Origin: Temperatibacter sp965603205
Lineage (GTDB): Bacteria; Pseudomonadota; Alphaproteobacteria; Sphingomonadales; Kordiimonadaceae
NCBI GenBank assembly: GCA_965603205.1
Contig: CBFDCC010000011.1
Coordinates: 25,107-89,106, forward strand
Reading direction: 5' to 3'
Length of the DNA: 64,000 bases
This document shows, piece after piece, positions 34,202 to 43,786 of this stretch. The position numbers were made by a program, and so were the translations under genes. Within the stretch, counting starts at the first letter, position 1. Each line of letters begins with the position of its first letter. The notes beneath the pieces are model-generated. The model was not told where the DNA came from and ran no database searches. It was given only the letters and a program-made list of their open reading frames with translations.

Positions 34202-34915
34202 ATGACAAAGATATTTAGCAAGCGCCGTAATCCAGTCTTAGATTTTATAGGGCAAACTTTTTTGCTCCTATCTATTATTGTGTCTATTTTATATGGTACT
34301 GGCTATTATCCTGATGGCTACCAGCTTAGCTTGATATTAAAACCAATGCCCGTACTGCTTCTTGCTGTTTATGTGATTGTCAGCATGCGTACATCTGATC
34401 ATCTTATTCTTGGTTTAGCCCTGATTATGTCGGCAAGCGCCGATCTTGCCATCGCGTTACCAGGGGCACAGAGCTTCCAAAACGGCATCATCGGCTTTAC
34501 CGCTGCGCACGTGGCTTATATGGTCTTGTTCCTTAAAAACAGACAAGATGCTATTGATGTGCATAAAAAGCCCATCAGGCTCAGTTTTTTACTTTGGGTA
34601 CTCGCCTTTGCAGCGGCTTATCTATTTTACACTACGGATTTAGATATAAAATGGGATCTCATCAGTTACACCTTTGTGCTAACTGGTATGGTTACAGCAG
34701 CACTTATAAGCCGTTATTATTCATGGTCTGTTGGTCTTGGCGCTATGCTATTTTATATATCTGATATGTTGCTAGGCGCTCACGCATTCTTAGACGCCCC
34801 ATGGTGGGTTGGCACAATGGTGTGGACAGTATATTATTTAGGGCAAATGCTCATTGCAATTGGTGTTATGCTTTCACCAGACAAAGAACGACGATATCGC
34901 AGTTATAAATTCTAA
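34202..34915 (+). CDS. YhhN/lysoplasmalogenase-family membrane protein
   Basis: 237 aa with about eight membrane spans. It resembles the YhhN/TMEM86 family: LGLALIMSASADLAIAL, TAAHVAYMVLFL, WSVGLGAMLFYISDMLLGAHAFL (conserved Asp) and WTVYYLGQMLIAIG. Animal members hydrolyse lysoplasmalogens; the bacterial role is not settled. It may link to the lysophospholipid transporter 165 bp upstream, but that is inference. No clear Shine-Dalgarno sequence precedes the ATG. Confidence 0.8.
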   Translation: MTKIFSKRRNPVLDFIGQTFLLLSIIVSILYGTGYYPDGYQLSLILKPMPVLLLAVYVIVSMRTSDHLILGLALIMSASADLAIALPGAQSFQNGIIGFTAAHVAYMVLFLKNRQDAIDVHKKPIRLSFLLWVLAFAAAYLFYTTDLDIKWDLISYTFVLTGMVTAALISRYYSWSVGLGAMLFYISDMLLGAHAFLDAPWWVGTMVWTVYYLGQMLIAIGVMLSPDKERRYRSYKF

Positions 34916-34965
34916 GTCACCCTATTGTCACTATAGCACTTTGTAAAAATAGTAAGTAAAAGACC

Positions 34966-35865
34966 ATGAAAACCGTGGATCAAAATCAACAAGAATTACA
35001 GCGAAAAGCAGCAACGCTCATTGAGGCGCTGCCATATATGCGCAAATATGCTGGCGAAACCTTTGTCATTAAATATGGTGGCAATGCGATGGTCGACAGC
35101 GATCTTTCACGCCAATTTGCTGAAGATGTTGTGCTGATGAAACAAGTAGGTATTAATCCCGTTGTCATTCATGGCGGCGGCCCTCAAATTGGTAAGATGT
35201 TAGAGCGTCTTAATCTGACAAGTGAATTTAAAAACGGCCTACGCGTTACTGACAAAGATACAATGGAAGTGGCCGAGATGGTCCTTAGTGGCACTATCAA
35301 CAAAGGTATCGTTGCTGATATTAATGCAGTTGGCGGTAATGCGGTGGGCCTATCTGGAAAAGATAGCTCATTAGTAATTGCAAAAAAACATAAGCCCATC
35401 ATTAACGGCGAGGCTATTGATTTAGGTTTTGTTGGCGAACCAGCCCATATTAACCCAGATGTTGTCGAGCAGTGCATTCATTCTAATATGATTCCCGTGA
35501 TCGCACCAATTGCTGTAGACGCAGATGGTCAGACGTATAATATAAATGCCGACACGATGGCAGGCGCCATCGCAGGGTCACTAAAGGCGAGACGCCTATA
35601 TCTTCTTACCGATGTACCCGGCGTGCTATCTAAGGATAGAGAACTATTAACTGAGTTATCACAGAGTGATGTAGATCGCCTGATTAAGGATGGCACTATC
35701 CACGGCGGTATGATGCCAAAGGTTGGCACTTGCCTGAACGCCTTAAAGCAAGGCGCGCGCGCTGCCTCTATCTTAGATGGCCGCGTTATGCATGCAATTT
35801 TGCTGGAAATATTCACTGAACGCGGTATCGGCACTATCATCCGACAAGACGGTAAGTCGGTTTAA
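34966..35865 (+). CDS. argB: Acetylglutamate kinase
   Basis: Phosphorylates N-acetylglutamate, the second step of arginine synthesis; 299 aa amino-acid-kinase fold. Motifs: FVIKYGGNAM (about 29-38), VIHGGGPQIG, the ligand segment LRVTDKDTMEVAEMVLSG, and the C-terminal GGMMPKVGTCLNALKQGA. The long N-terminal helix suggests the arginine-sensitive hexameric type, which is a family-level inference. argH of this pathway is about 31 kb upstream. The convergent DUF2336 gene ends 1 bp after its stop. Confidence 0.96.
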   Translation: MKTVDQNQQELQRKAATLIEALPYMRKYAGETFVIKYGGNAMVDSDLSRQFAEDVVLMKQVGINPVVIHGGGPQIGKMLERLNLTSEFKNGLRVTDKDTMEVAEMVLSGTINKGIVADINAVGGNAVGLSGKDSSLVIAKKHKPIINGEAIDLGFVGEPAHINPDVVEQCIHSNMIPVIAPIAVDADGQTYNINADTMAGAIAGSLKARRLYLLTDVPGVLSKDRELLTELSQSDVDRLIKDGTIHGGMMPKVGTCLNALKQGARAASILDGRVMHAILLEIFTERGIGTIIRQDGKSV

Positions 35866-35866
35866 C

Positions 35867-37144
35867 TTATTTCTCTTCATCCTGATCTATGAAATAGCTT
35901 AGATGCCAATCCAACTCATTTTCATCAATAGGATAATCTGTGCCGTTCTTTGCGCTGAGCAGTTGGGCGTTCGGTACTAGGGCAAATTTAGTCTGCATGA
36001 CATAGGCCGTGCGCATAGTAAGATCGGCCTTCCACGCCAGCGCCGTAACAGCGCGGCCGCTTTTAGACATAACGATTTTACGGACAACATCAATGGATAG
36101 GTTTGCCATCAGCGCAAGACAATATATGAGTATCTCTCTGTGACCTTCGCCTATCATCTCAACAATAAATTCATCCCCCAGCATACCGCGCTTAAAAAAG
36201 TCTTTGGCTCTTTCTTCTAATTTCAAGTCAGCGGCAACGCCACTATCCTCTGTGGCAAGACGTGACCTCACTTCTTCTAATATCTCTTCTGCCTGATCTT
36301 CTGGTAGATTCGCCTTTTCCATCATTGCATGAACCAGCGCTGAGGCGACAAAGCCCGAAATGCGTTTCATCGCACGGATAGATAGCTGCGGTCTTAATGC
36401 CAATGGTTTATGTAAATCATCTACATTGGTTGCTTGATCAATGATTTGATCTAATGTGTCTTCACGGATAAGAGCACTCTCGTTAGTAAGCAAAGCTGCA
36501 ACAGCAGGTATATCAAGTGTCGTTACAATGTCCTGAGACACAGCCTCAGACACTTCTACCCTATTGGCTATTCTAGTCAGCGCAAAACTACTAGCCCCCG
36601 CCGCAATGATCTCACGTAAATCATCATCATTTAGCAGTGGTGAATATTCTAGGATCGGGCCACATACTATATCTTCAATATCACGGGCGAGCATATCAAT
36701 GACACGCTTTGGCACAGTCTCAGACGATTTAATAGCATCGGCTATAATGGCACGCACCTTTGGCATCTGATCTTGTGCTAATTCCTCTAGCACCATCAAA
36801 GCCTTATCGCTCAAAGCTTTGTTTTCATCTTCTTTAAGATTGGGAACGATGCGACCAATTTTACGCGCCAGTTCTTGCCTAACGTCATCATCATCATCAC
36901 TGACTAAATTTTCATCAGCATGTACTGGTGTTAATGGATTAGCTGCAATAAGACGGCGTACCTCAGGCGATGTATCTTGACTAAGATAATATAACGCCTC
37001 TGGGGTTACATCCTCACGACTGGCAAGTTCCACTTTTTGGTCAACCGTGCCAATTTCAAGCAACTTCTTGGTTTCATCATAGGTCATGTTTTTAGGCAGA
37101 GCATCACCCTTCATACCTAACATGGATTTTAATTTACCTAACAT
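35867..37144 (-). CDS. DUF2336 domain protein
   Basis: 425 aa. DUF2336 is an alphaproteobacterial helical repeat domain, recognised here by YDETKKLLEIGTVDQKVELASREDVTPEALYYLSQDTSPEVRRLIAANPLTP and later repeat-like segments with DIVCGPILEYSPLLNDDDL. It probably forms a HEAT-like solenoid for protein binding. No enzymatic motif is present. The gene is co-oriented with and 29 bp downstream of the GGDEF sensor gene, which suggests a joint signalling role; that is inference. Confidence 0.85.
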   Translation of the reverse strand: MLGKLKSMLGMKGDALPKNMTYDETKKLLEIGTVDQKVELASREDVTPEALYYLSQDTSPEVRRLIAANPLTPVHADENLVSDDDDDVRQELARKIGRIVPNLKEDENKALSDKALMVLEELAQDQMPKVRAIIADAIKSSETVPKRVIDMLARDIEDIVCGPILEYSPLLNDDDLREIIAAGASSFALTRIANRVEVSEAVSQDIVTTLDIPAVAALLTNESALIREDTLDQIIDQATNVDDLHKPLALRPQLSIRAMKRISGFVASALVHAMMEKANLPEDQAEEILEEVRSRLATEDSGVAADLKLEERAKDFFKRGMLGDEFIVEMIGEGHREILIYCLALMANLSIDVVRKIVMSKSGRAVTALAWKADLTMRTAYVMQTKFALVPNAQLLSAKNGTDYPIDENELDWHLSYFIDQDEEK

Positions 37145-37173
37145 TGCTTTCTGTCTCTCACTCTTATGACTGT

Positions 37174-38853
37174 CTAAGCATCATCACTTAACAACTCGAC
37201 AACCTTATAACCACTTTTACCTGCGTCCTTAACACCATACATAGCACGATCTGCTGCTTTCATTAAAGTCTGTAATGATAAGTCATTATCAATCACAGAC
37301 TCTACAATACCAACAGATAAAGACAATTTTAAATTTTTATCACCTAATGCTAACCTCACACTTGGCATTGCATCAAGCATGACCTGGGCGCGCTTAATCG
37401 CAATCTCGCTATTAGCAGCCTCTATCCAAACCAAAAATTCATCGCCGCCAATACGGCCCACACAGTCACTTACGCGCAGGCTATCGTTTAATACCTTAGA
37501 TATTAATTTTAGGGCATTATCGCCTGCTTCGTGGCCAAGGCTATCATTGATTTCTTTAAAATAATCAATATCCACATACATCAATGTACCAGCTACGCCG
37601 TGGCGTAATTGATTTTTCAGACGGTTTTTTATTTCATCATCAAAGGCGCGTCTATTCATCAATCCCGTTAATTCATCGCGGTAAGATAGATGCTGTAATT
37701 TATCGATAAGATTAGCCTGCTCAATACCAACTGCCAAACTATCGGATACGCTTTCAAGTAATGATTTTTCCTGACGAGACCAAGGAAAGCTATTGGTGTC
37801 ACGGCGCAGAACAAGCATGCCTGTGCTTTTAGATTCAACAGTAAACTCAGCTAAGCGGACCACCAGCAATTTTTCATCCAATAATTCTAACTCGTTGGGC
37901 TTGATGAAATTTTTATCTGAATTTGCCACGGCCATAAAAAAATCGTCTCTGTCTAATGTTAGGTCTTTTTCTTGTTCGTCATCCCATCCGCTAGAAACAA
38001 TTTGGATGCCGCGTAAATTTTCCAGCACGATCCAACAATGATTCGCCCGAAAAACCTGCGCCATAGTATCTGCTGAATTTGACAGAAGCTCATTAGAGCC
38101 TTTTGCATTGTGAATAACACTGGTAATCTGTGTCAGGAGCGACAGCCTAAGTGCATTTTGTTTTTGCTCATTTGCCTTTTTCATTTCCGCGGTCATATCC
38201 ATACCAACACCGCGCACACCGATTTTCTCGCCACTCACTGGATCAAAAATTGGTTTTCCTGCGAATCGAACCCAATAGGTCTTTGCCCCTAAATTAATAC
38301 GAATAGGCTTGGTTTCAAAAGTCTCATCCATTTTGAAAGGATTGCGCGCTGGTGCCTTACCATCATCCCAAAAAAAATCTTGGGCTACATACCCTTGCAA
38401 ACTATTGCCTAGCACCCCCAAAACATTATTGGGCCCTACGTAGCTAAACTGGCCCTGCAGGTCGACTTCCCATGCAAAATCAACGGCGTCGGATAACATA
38501 TCGCGGAACATATTACGGCTAGCAAGTAATGCCTCTGTTACTTTATCTTGGACCGTCATATCACGGGCGATAAGCAAGACATCACCTGACGCTTCTGGTA
38601 CGGCCACAAGCCAAAAGGTTTGCGCTGTGCCGAGCGGTTTAACCCGTTCATCCCAAACCGTTCCCGTTAATCTTGCCTTATTGATTAAATTTTCAATATT
38701 CAGGGTTTGATTTTGCCAGATATCTTCAAGGGGCTGCGCAGCAGGACTAGCATCAATGATCCTATTTTTATCATTAAACCTTATCGCAATGACTTCGCAT
38801 TCGCTCAATGGAACCGATTTATCATCACCTTTTAACCATTTAAACCCAGCCAT
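37174..38853 (-). CDS. PAS/GAF sensor diguanylate cyclase
   Basis: 559 aa, no membrane span. Order: an N-terminal PAS-like segment (about 20-95), a PAS domain with PAC (about 105-215; FSYVGPNNVLGVLG ... IGVRGVGMDMTAEMKKA), a GAF domain (about 230-370), and a GGDEF domain (about 395-555). The active motif is intact (RIGGDEF) and an inhibitory I-site RVSD lies five residues before it. It should make cyclic di-GMP with product inhibition. The signal is unknown. Transcribed first, with the DUF2336 gene downstream. Confidence 0.93.
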   Translation of the reverse strand: MAGFKWLKGDDKSVPLSECEVIAIRFNDKNRIIDASPAAQPLEDIWQNQTLNIENLINKARLTGTVWDERVKPLGTAQTFWLVAVPEASGDVLLIARDMTVQDKVTEALLASRNMFRDMLSDAVDFAWEVDLQGQFSYVGPNNVLGVLGNSLQGYVAQDFFWDDGKAPARNPFKMDETFETKPIRINLGAKTYWVRFAGKPIFDPVSGEKIGVRGVGMDMTAEMKKANEQKQNALRLSLLTQITSVIHNAKGSNELLSNSADTMAQVFRANHCWIVLENLRGIQIVSSGWDDEQEKDLTLDRDDFFMAVANSDKNFIKPNELELLDEKLLVVRLAEFTVESKSTGMLVLRRDTNSFPWSRQEKSLLESVSDSLAVGIEQANLIDKLQHLSYRDELTGLMNRRAFDDEIKNRLKNQLRHGVAGTLMYVDIDYFKEINDSLGHEAGDNALKLISKVLNDSLRVSDCVGRIGGDEFLVWIEAANSEIAIKRAQVMLDAMPSVRLALGDKNLKLSLSVGIVESVIDNDLSLQTLMKAADRAMYGVKDAGKSGYKVVELLSDDA

Positions 38854-38925
38854 AAGACCTCTTTATCTTTGTCACTCCATTATGCTAGAAGCAGTGTAAC
38901 TTAAAAATTGAAAAGTTCTAGCTTT

Positions 38926-39627
38926 ATGACATCTAATATTCAAAATACTAAATTTGATCCTAACATTGTAAAAAATAGGGATATATGGGTCTTTGATTTG
39001 GATAATACCCTCTATCCATCTGAATGTGACCTGTTTGCTCAAATAGATGTGCGGATGACCAGTTATCTGGCTAATCTGCTAGAGACTGACCCAATATCGG
39101 CTAGAGTTATTCAAAAACAATATCTAAAGGATTATGGCACGACGCTAAAAGGTTTGATTGAAAACCATCAGATCGACCCGCATGATTTTTTAAATTACGT
39201 GCACGATATTGATTTTGCCCCAGTGGAGCGCGATGAACGATTGCGCATTGCCATCGACGCGCTACCGGGCCGTAAAATAGTCTATACCAATGGTGACAAG
39301 CCATACGCGGAAAAGGTGATGGCTCGCCTTGGTATTGAAAATAGCTTTGAGGGTATCCACGATATTGTCGCAGCTGATCTTATTCCCAAACCACGGGTTG
39401 ATGCCTTTGATCAGTTTATGGTCGAGTATGATATCGACCCAAATCGTGCCGTCATGTTTGAGGATATGGTGCGCAACCTCATTCCCGCCTATAATGCTGG
39501 TATGGGAACCGTATGGATTAATACGGGATGCGAGTGGGGGAAAATGGATCATAGCGTTGAGGTTGTTCACGCTGAAATTACAAATCTATCGCCATGGCTA
39601 CACGAACTATCGACACATATCGCTTAG
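38926..39627 (+). CDS. HAD-superfamily pyrimidine 5'-nucleotidase
   Basis: 233 aa. HAD motifs: I in VFDLDNTLYPS (nucleophile and acid/base Asp), II in KIVYTNGDKPYAE, III Lys in ADLIPKPRVDAF and IV in AVMFEDMVRNLIPA. The subtype is the pyrimidine 5'-nucleotidase (SDT1/YjjG-like) group, removing phosphate from UMP/CMP or modified nucleotides. The start ATG at 38926 has no strong ribosome-binding site; a TTG at 38908 is the alternative. It lies 105 bp before dapD and often accompanies it in alphaproteobacteria. Confidence 0.88.
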   Translation: MTSNIQNTKFDPNIVKNRDIWVFDLDNTLYPSECDLFAQIDVRMTSYLANLLETDPISARVIQKQYLKDYGTTLKGLIENHQIDPHDFLNYVHDIDFAPVERDERLRIAIDALPGRKIVYTNGDKPYAEKVMARLGIENSFEGIHDIVAADLIPKPRVDAFDQFMVEYDIDPNRAVMFEDMVRNLIPAYNAGMGTVWINTGCEWGKMDHSVEVVHAEITNLSPWLHELSTHIA

Positions 39628-39732
39628 AGCTAAGGCCTCACTTAAGAAATGATTGCAGCTGCAACATTTGACTTAACCCAGAATGCCAGTATTTTAGCGT
39701 CAAATAAACACACAGACAACAGGATATACCAC

Positions 39733-40578
39733 ATGAGTAATGCAGAGCTAGAAAGCACCATCAACCAAGCATGGGACGCACGCGACACTATCAACGGTCA
39801 AACCATGGGTGAATGGCGCGACGCAGTTGATACGGCGCTAAACCTACTGGATAGCGGCAAAGCCCGTGTGGCCAGCAAGGAAAGTGGTAGCTGGGTTGTG
39901 CATCAATGGCTTAAAAAGGCCGTTTTATTATCCTTCCGCCTAAACGATATGTCTTTAATCAATGGTGCGCCGGGCGAGGCTAGCAATTGGTGGGACAAGG
40001 TGCCTAGTAAATTTGAGGGTATGAGCGCTGATGATTTTAGCGCAGCGGGTTTCCGCGCTGTACCGGGTGCGATTGTACGCAAATCCGCCCATATCGCCAA
40101 AGGCGCCGTGTTAATGCCGTCTTTTGTTAATCTGGGTGCCTATGTCGGTGAAGGCACCATGGTTGATACTTGGACCACCGTGGGTAGCTGCGCCCAGATC
40201 GGTAAGAATGTACATCTATCTGGCGGTGTTGGTATTGGCGGCGTGTTAGAACCTTTACAGGCTGGTCCCGTTATTATTGAAGATAATTGCTTTATTGGTG
40301 CGCGTAGTGAAATCGCAGAGGGCGTGATCATTGAAGAAGGCGCAGTTATTTCCATGGGTGTTTATATTGGTGCATCGACAAAGATTATCGACCGCGACAC
40401 TGGTGAAATATTCATGGGCCGCGTGCCAGCATACAGCGTTGTGGTATCGGGCAACCTACCGGGTAAACCACTACCTGATGGCTCCGCTGGTCCTAGCCTT
40501 TATTGCGCCGTGATTGTTAAACGTGTGGACGCCCGCACGCGCAGCAAAACATCAATTAATGAATTACTTAGAGATTAG
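39733..40578 (+). CDS. dapD: Tetrahydrodipicolinate N-succinyltransferase
   Basis: Transfers succinyl from succinyl-CoA to tetrahydrodipicolinate in the succinylase lysine/diaminopimelate pathway; 281 aa, trimeric left-handed beta-helix. N-terminal helical domain (MSNAELESTINQAWDARDT), then hexapeptide repeats (AHIAKGAVLMPSFVNLGAYVGEGTMVDTW; GVGIGGVLEPLQ). The start at 39733 is chosen because AGGA lies about 9 nt upstream and the length then matches the family; the frame is open for 28 more codons upstream without a ribosome-binding site. dapE follows, separated by a repeat locus. Confidence 0.96.
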   Translation: MSNAELESTINQAWDARDTINGQTMGEWRDAVDTALNLLDSGKARVASKESGSWVVHQWLKKAVLLSFRLNDMSLINGAPGEASNWWDKVPSKFEGMSADDFSAAGFRAVPGAIVRKSAHIAKGAVLMPSFVNLGAYVGEGTMVDTWTTVGSCAQIGKNVHLSGGVGIGGVLEPLQAGPVIIEDNCFIGARSEIAEGVIIEEGAVISMGVYIGASTKIIDRDTGEIFMGRVPAYSVVVSGNLPGKPLPDGSAGPSLYCAVIVKRVDARTRSKTSINELLRD

Positions 40579-40587
40579 TAAAATCTC

Positions 40588-40698
40588 TTGAACGGCGAAT
40601 TGTCGCCGCCTCACGCTTGTTCGGTACGCGCTAACGCGCTATTAACTAGGAAACTTGTTTCCGTACCGAGCGACCGCGAGGCCGAGCCAATGCGAGGA
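40588..40698. repeat. Dispersed hairpin repeat, locus 5 (one inverted, one direct copy)
   Basis: The inverted copy (40605-40640) read on the minus strand has hairpin GCGC-GTTA-GCGC, GTACCGA and 8-mer ACAAGCGT. The direct copy (40649-40698) has hairpin GGAAA-CTTG-TTTCC, GTACCGA and 8-mer GCGACCGC, and a tail ending GCGAGGA. A CTTGAACGG module fragment (40588-40596) and a GGCGA-ATTG-TCGCC hairpin precede. The direct copy ends 10 nt before the dapE start and supplies its ribosome-binding site. Confidence 0.88.
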
Positions 40699-40708
40699 TA
40701 CTAATAAA

Positions 40709-41848
40709 ATGCCCATAAACGCCGTTACACTTGCACAGGATTTAATCCGCCGAGAGAGCGTCACCCCAGATACGGGTAATGCCATGGATGTGCTGACGGC
40801 TGCCCTAGAGGGTATGGGGTTTACTGTTCATCAATTGATGCACCAGACAGAGGGCACCGACCCTGTTTTAAATATCTACGCGCGTTACGGCACCACAGGA
40901 ACTAATCTTTGTTTTGCTGGGCATACGGATGTTGTGCCTGTGGGCGCTGCCAATCACTGGCACCATGATCCTTTCTCTGGTGATATAGAAGACGGTTTTT
41001 TATATGGGCGCGGCGCATCGGATATGAAGGCTGCGATTGCTTGTTTCGTCGAGGCCGCAGAACGAGTTATCACCTCTGGCAACCTAGGCGACAATAGCTT
41101 GTCCTTTTTAATCACAGGCGATGAAGAAGGCCCCTGCGTTAACGGCACGCAAAGCGTTCTCCCTTGGCTAAAGGAACGCGGTGAGGTCATTGATTATTGC
41201 ATTGTTGGCGAACCCTCAAACCCGCATACTCTTGGTGAGATGATGAAAATTGGCCGTCGCGGCAGTTTGCACGGCTATATCACGGTTGCAGGTACACAAG
41301 GCCATGTGGCCTATCCCCATCTCGCCTATAACCCCATCCCTGATTTGGTCAAGATACTAACGGCCCTTGATCAACCCATCGACGAGGGCAATGATCATTT
41401 CCAGCCTAGTAATCTGGAAGTCGTAAAAATCAGCGCCGCCAATGATAGCGATAACATAATCCCCGGCGAGGCTAAGGCCCAGTTTAATGTGCGTTTCTCC
41501 AGCGAGTATACGCCCGAAGATTTAAAGACAGAGTTAGAGCGCCGCATGGACACAGCGGGCGTTAAATATGAGATTAAATGGTGGGTGTCGGGTGATAGCT
41601 TCCTGACGACACCGGGTCTACTAACAGATTCCATAACGGGTGCGGTACAAAGCAAGCTTGGCATGACGCCAGAGATGTCAACAACTGGCGGCACATCCGA
41701 TGCCCGCTTTATCAAAAATATCTGCCCCGTGGTCGAATTTGGCCTTGTTGGCGAAACCATGCATAAGGTGGATGAATGCGTGAGGGTTGACGACATCATC
41801 GCCCTCACGGATATTTACACAGATGTTATCGAGCGGGTACTCGCCTAA
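40709..41848 (+). CDS. dapE: Succinyl-diaminopimelate desuccinylase
   Basis: Dinuclear zinc M20 deacylase giving LL-diaminopimelate; 379 aa. Zinc ligands: His in CFAGHTDVVPVG, bridging Asp in LYGRGASDMKAAIA, the catalytic Glu and ligand Glu in LITGDEEGPCVNGTQ, and the C-terminal His in VGETMHKVDECV. The start is ATG at 40709, as MPINAVTLAQDLIRRESVTP is a normal family beginning; upstream codons in the open frame come from the repeat. The GCGAGGA of that repeat is the apparent Shine-Dalgarno sequence. The stop overlaps that of the convergent flavoprotein gene by 4 nt (CTAA). Confidence 0.95.
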   Translation: MPINAVTLAQDLIRRESVTPDTGNAMDVLTAALEGMGFTVHQLMHQTEGTDPVLNIYARYGTTGTNLCFAGHTDVVPVGAANHWHHDPFSGDIEDGFLYGRGASDMKAAIACFVEAAERVITSGNLGDNSLSFLITGDEEGPCVNGTQSVLPWLKERGEVIDYCIVGEPSNPHTLGEMMKIGRRGSLHGYITVAGTQGHVAYPHLAYNPIPDLVKILTALDQPIDEGNDHFQPSNLEVVKISAANDSDNIIPGEAKAQFNVRFSSEYTPEDLKTELERRMDTAGVKYEIKWWVSGDSFLTTPGLLTDSITGAVQSKLGMTPEMSTTGGTSDARFIKNICPVVEFGLVGETMHKVDECVRVDDIIALTDIYTDVIERVLA

Positions 41849-43743
41849 CCCCACAATTCCTTAACAGCAAGAACAGCGGCGTCCATGGCACCGTTCACAT
41901 AGGCATAAGCGCTGGAATCTGAACCCGCCATAGCAATATTACCAATAGTGCTGCGCGCCAAAACATGGGGGCCTTTATCAGGACCGCCAGCAGAACCATG
42001 AAAAGGGCCAAAAGATGGATCATCATAAAGCTCGTTATATTCATAGGCGTAGCCATGCGGCCAACGATTAACCGTGATACCGGCTATATCCCGTTCAGCG
42101 TCAAAACCATATGGCCCTAGTGCCTCGGTAAATTGCTCAATAATTGCCTGCTCAAAATCATCAAATGTTAGCGCGTATAAATCATGCCGTCCTAACCTAT
42201 GTTGTTCCCGCTGCGTGAGGCCTGGCCTTCTAGGATAGTGGCCTAGATGGGCGATAATAGGCTCATCCGGTGAAGCCGAGAAAGTAATACCTCCCATGCT
42301 CACAGGAAAATCCAAACCAAAACTATTAAAAAACCCGTCGGGGCTTTGAATATGACTGACACCTGCTTTTTTCCATGCGCGCCAATTGGTTAAGGCTACA
42401 TTGGTATATACCAGCGGTGTTTTTTCTGGCCATTCAATGGCCTCGCGTTGCTGAGCGCCCATCTCTGGCATGATATAGGGTAGAATATGCGCATAACCCG
42501 CCATGATAGCTTTCTTTGCTTTCACTTTCTCAGCCTTGCCGTCACGCACATATGTCACATCCACATGCTCGCCATTGTTTTTGGCTTCTATGACTGTGGA
42601 ACTAAGACGTATTCGCGTATTATTTTTCTCTAGGTCTAATCTATTATAATGGAATTTGGCAGTGGCCATTTCTTCCATAGAGTCAGCCTTAACACTAATT
42701 GGCACAAGGTCCCGCACAAGCAAGCGTACAATGCCTGCATTGCCATCGGGAAAGTGGAAAATATAAGGTTCTTCATTTTGATCCTCTACATCCTTAGTAG
42801 GCGGCGCAAGGTCAATCATGGATATACCGGGGTGATAAGCAATCAATGCTTCCATTGCCGACAGCGCTTCCCAGCCAACGCCCCACATGCCCACATAATC
42901 ATTGCCAAAAACATTATAAGCTTCTTCTGTCAGCCCGCCGTATTTAAGCAGTGCTTCTTTGTAGCTAATTTTCTTAAGTAAATTTTGTTTTTCAGCTTGG
43001 CTGGCCTCGGGCATTGCTGCCGCCAACCAGTCTTCACGGTCAATAAACAAACGAATAAGACTGTTTTTACTCTCGTCTGACAGAGGTGTCTTTGCTATGG
43101 CGACCTTCAGGTTTTCTTTTTCCTCAGCCGTTTTCCACCATAACCCTCCTGATGTTTTAGGCTTAAGCAGATGGTTTGTGCCATAGTCTTTTTTGGAGAA
43201 GTGAGTAGCCTCTCCCATGCCCTGACCATGGTAAAAGTCATAATCAAAATATTTATAGAATTTCTCAATTTCAATCCCGAGGCCCACAAAAACCTCTTTT
43301 GACTCAGTGCTATATTTCGCGGGGCCAGAGATAGATTGGCTGCCACCATAGCCAACCAGACGCGTGCTACCCACATCAAATTCATTTCGTTTAGCGTGAC
43401 CGCCAAAATCATCATGATTATCTAGGATCAGTATCCGTGCAGTGGAGCCTAGTTTCTTGCGGGCAAGCCATGCCGAGGTTAAACCGCTGATACCAGCCCC
43501 CATAATAACTAGATCATATTGTTTATCGGTAAAATCCTTTGGCTCATCAGGGCGTTCACCACCCCATGCAAGAGTGTGCGCTACCTCAAAGCTACCATCA
43601 TGACTACCGCGCATACCTTTACGCATTGGCGGATAGATAAATTGCGGTGTGGAAGCACCTGTTACTGGCCCAATACCAGCGGCCAACCCTGCCACAGCCA
43701 CCCCTGCCATAAACTCACGCCTTGTAATGCCTTTTAATTTCAC
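41845..43743 (-). CDS. Tat-exported flavin amine-oxidase-like protein
   Basis: 632 aa. The N-terminus has a twin-arginine signal (ITRREFMAGVAVAGLAAG), so the protein should be exported folded with its cofactor. An FAD-binding Rossmann motif (DLVIMGAGISGLTSAWLARKKLGS) starts near residue 80, followed by DNHDDFGGHAKRNEF; the fold's C-terminal GNIAMAGSDSSAYAYVNGAMDAA completes the FAD site. It is related to flavin amine oxidases/phytoene-desaturase-type proteins, but the substrate is unknown. It is divergent from the symporter-led gene run across a 197-bp region with a large dyad, which suggests joint regulation with it. Confidence 0.85.
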   Translation of the reverse strand: MKLKGITRREFMAGVAVAGLAAGIGPVTGASTPQFIYPPMRKGMRGSHDGSFEVAHTLAWGGERPDEPKDFTDKQYDLVIMGAGISGLTSAWLARKKLGSTARILILDNHDDFGGHAKRNEFDVGSTRLVGYGGSQSISGPAKYSTESKEVFVGLGIEIEKFYKYFDYDFYHGQGMGEATHFSKKDYGTNHLLKPKTSGGLWWKTAEEKENLKVAIAKTPLSDESKNSLIRLFIDREDWLAAAMPEASQAEKQNLLKKISYKEALLKYGGLTEEAYNVFGNDYVGMWGVGWEALSAMEALIAYHPGISMIDLAPPTKDVEDQNEEPYIFHFPDGNAGIVRLLVRDLVPISVKADSMEEMATAKFHYNRLDLEKNNTRIRLSSTVIEAKNNGEHVDVTYVRDGKAEKVKAKKAIMAGYAHILPYIMPEMGAQQREAIEWPEKTPLVYTNVALTNWRAWKKAGVSHIQSPDGFFNSFGLDFPVSMGGITFSASPDEPIIAHLGHYPRRPGLTQREQHRLGRHDLYALTFDDFEQAIIEQFTEALGPYGFDAERDIAGITVNRWPHGYAYEYNELYDDPSFGPFHGSAGGPDKGPHVLARSTIGNIAMAGSDSSAYAYVNGAMDAAVLAVKELWG

Positions 43744-43786
43744 CCTATTTACCCCTAGTAATACTGAATCTCACTGATGTAATTAT

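Noticed and set aside
40655..40708. Longer N-terminus for DapE
   Set aside because: These 18 codons are repeat DNA; the family's normal start and the ribosome-binding site fit ATG 40709.
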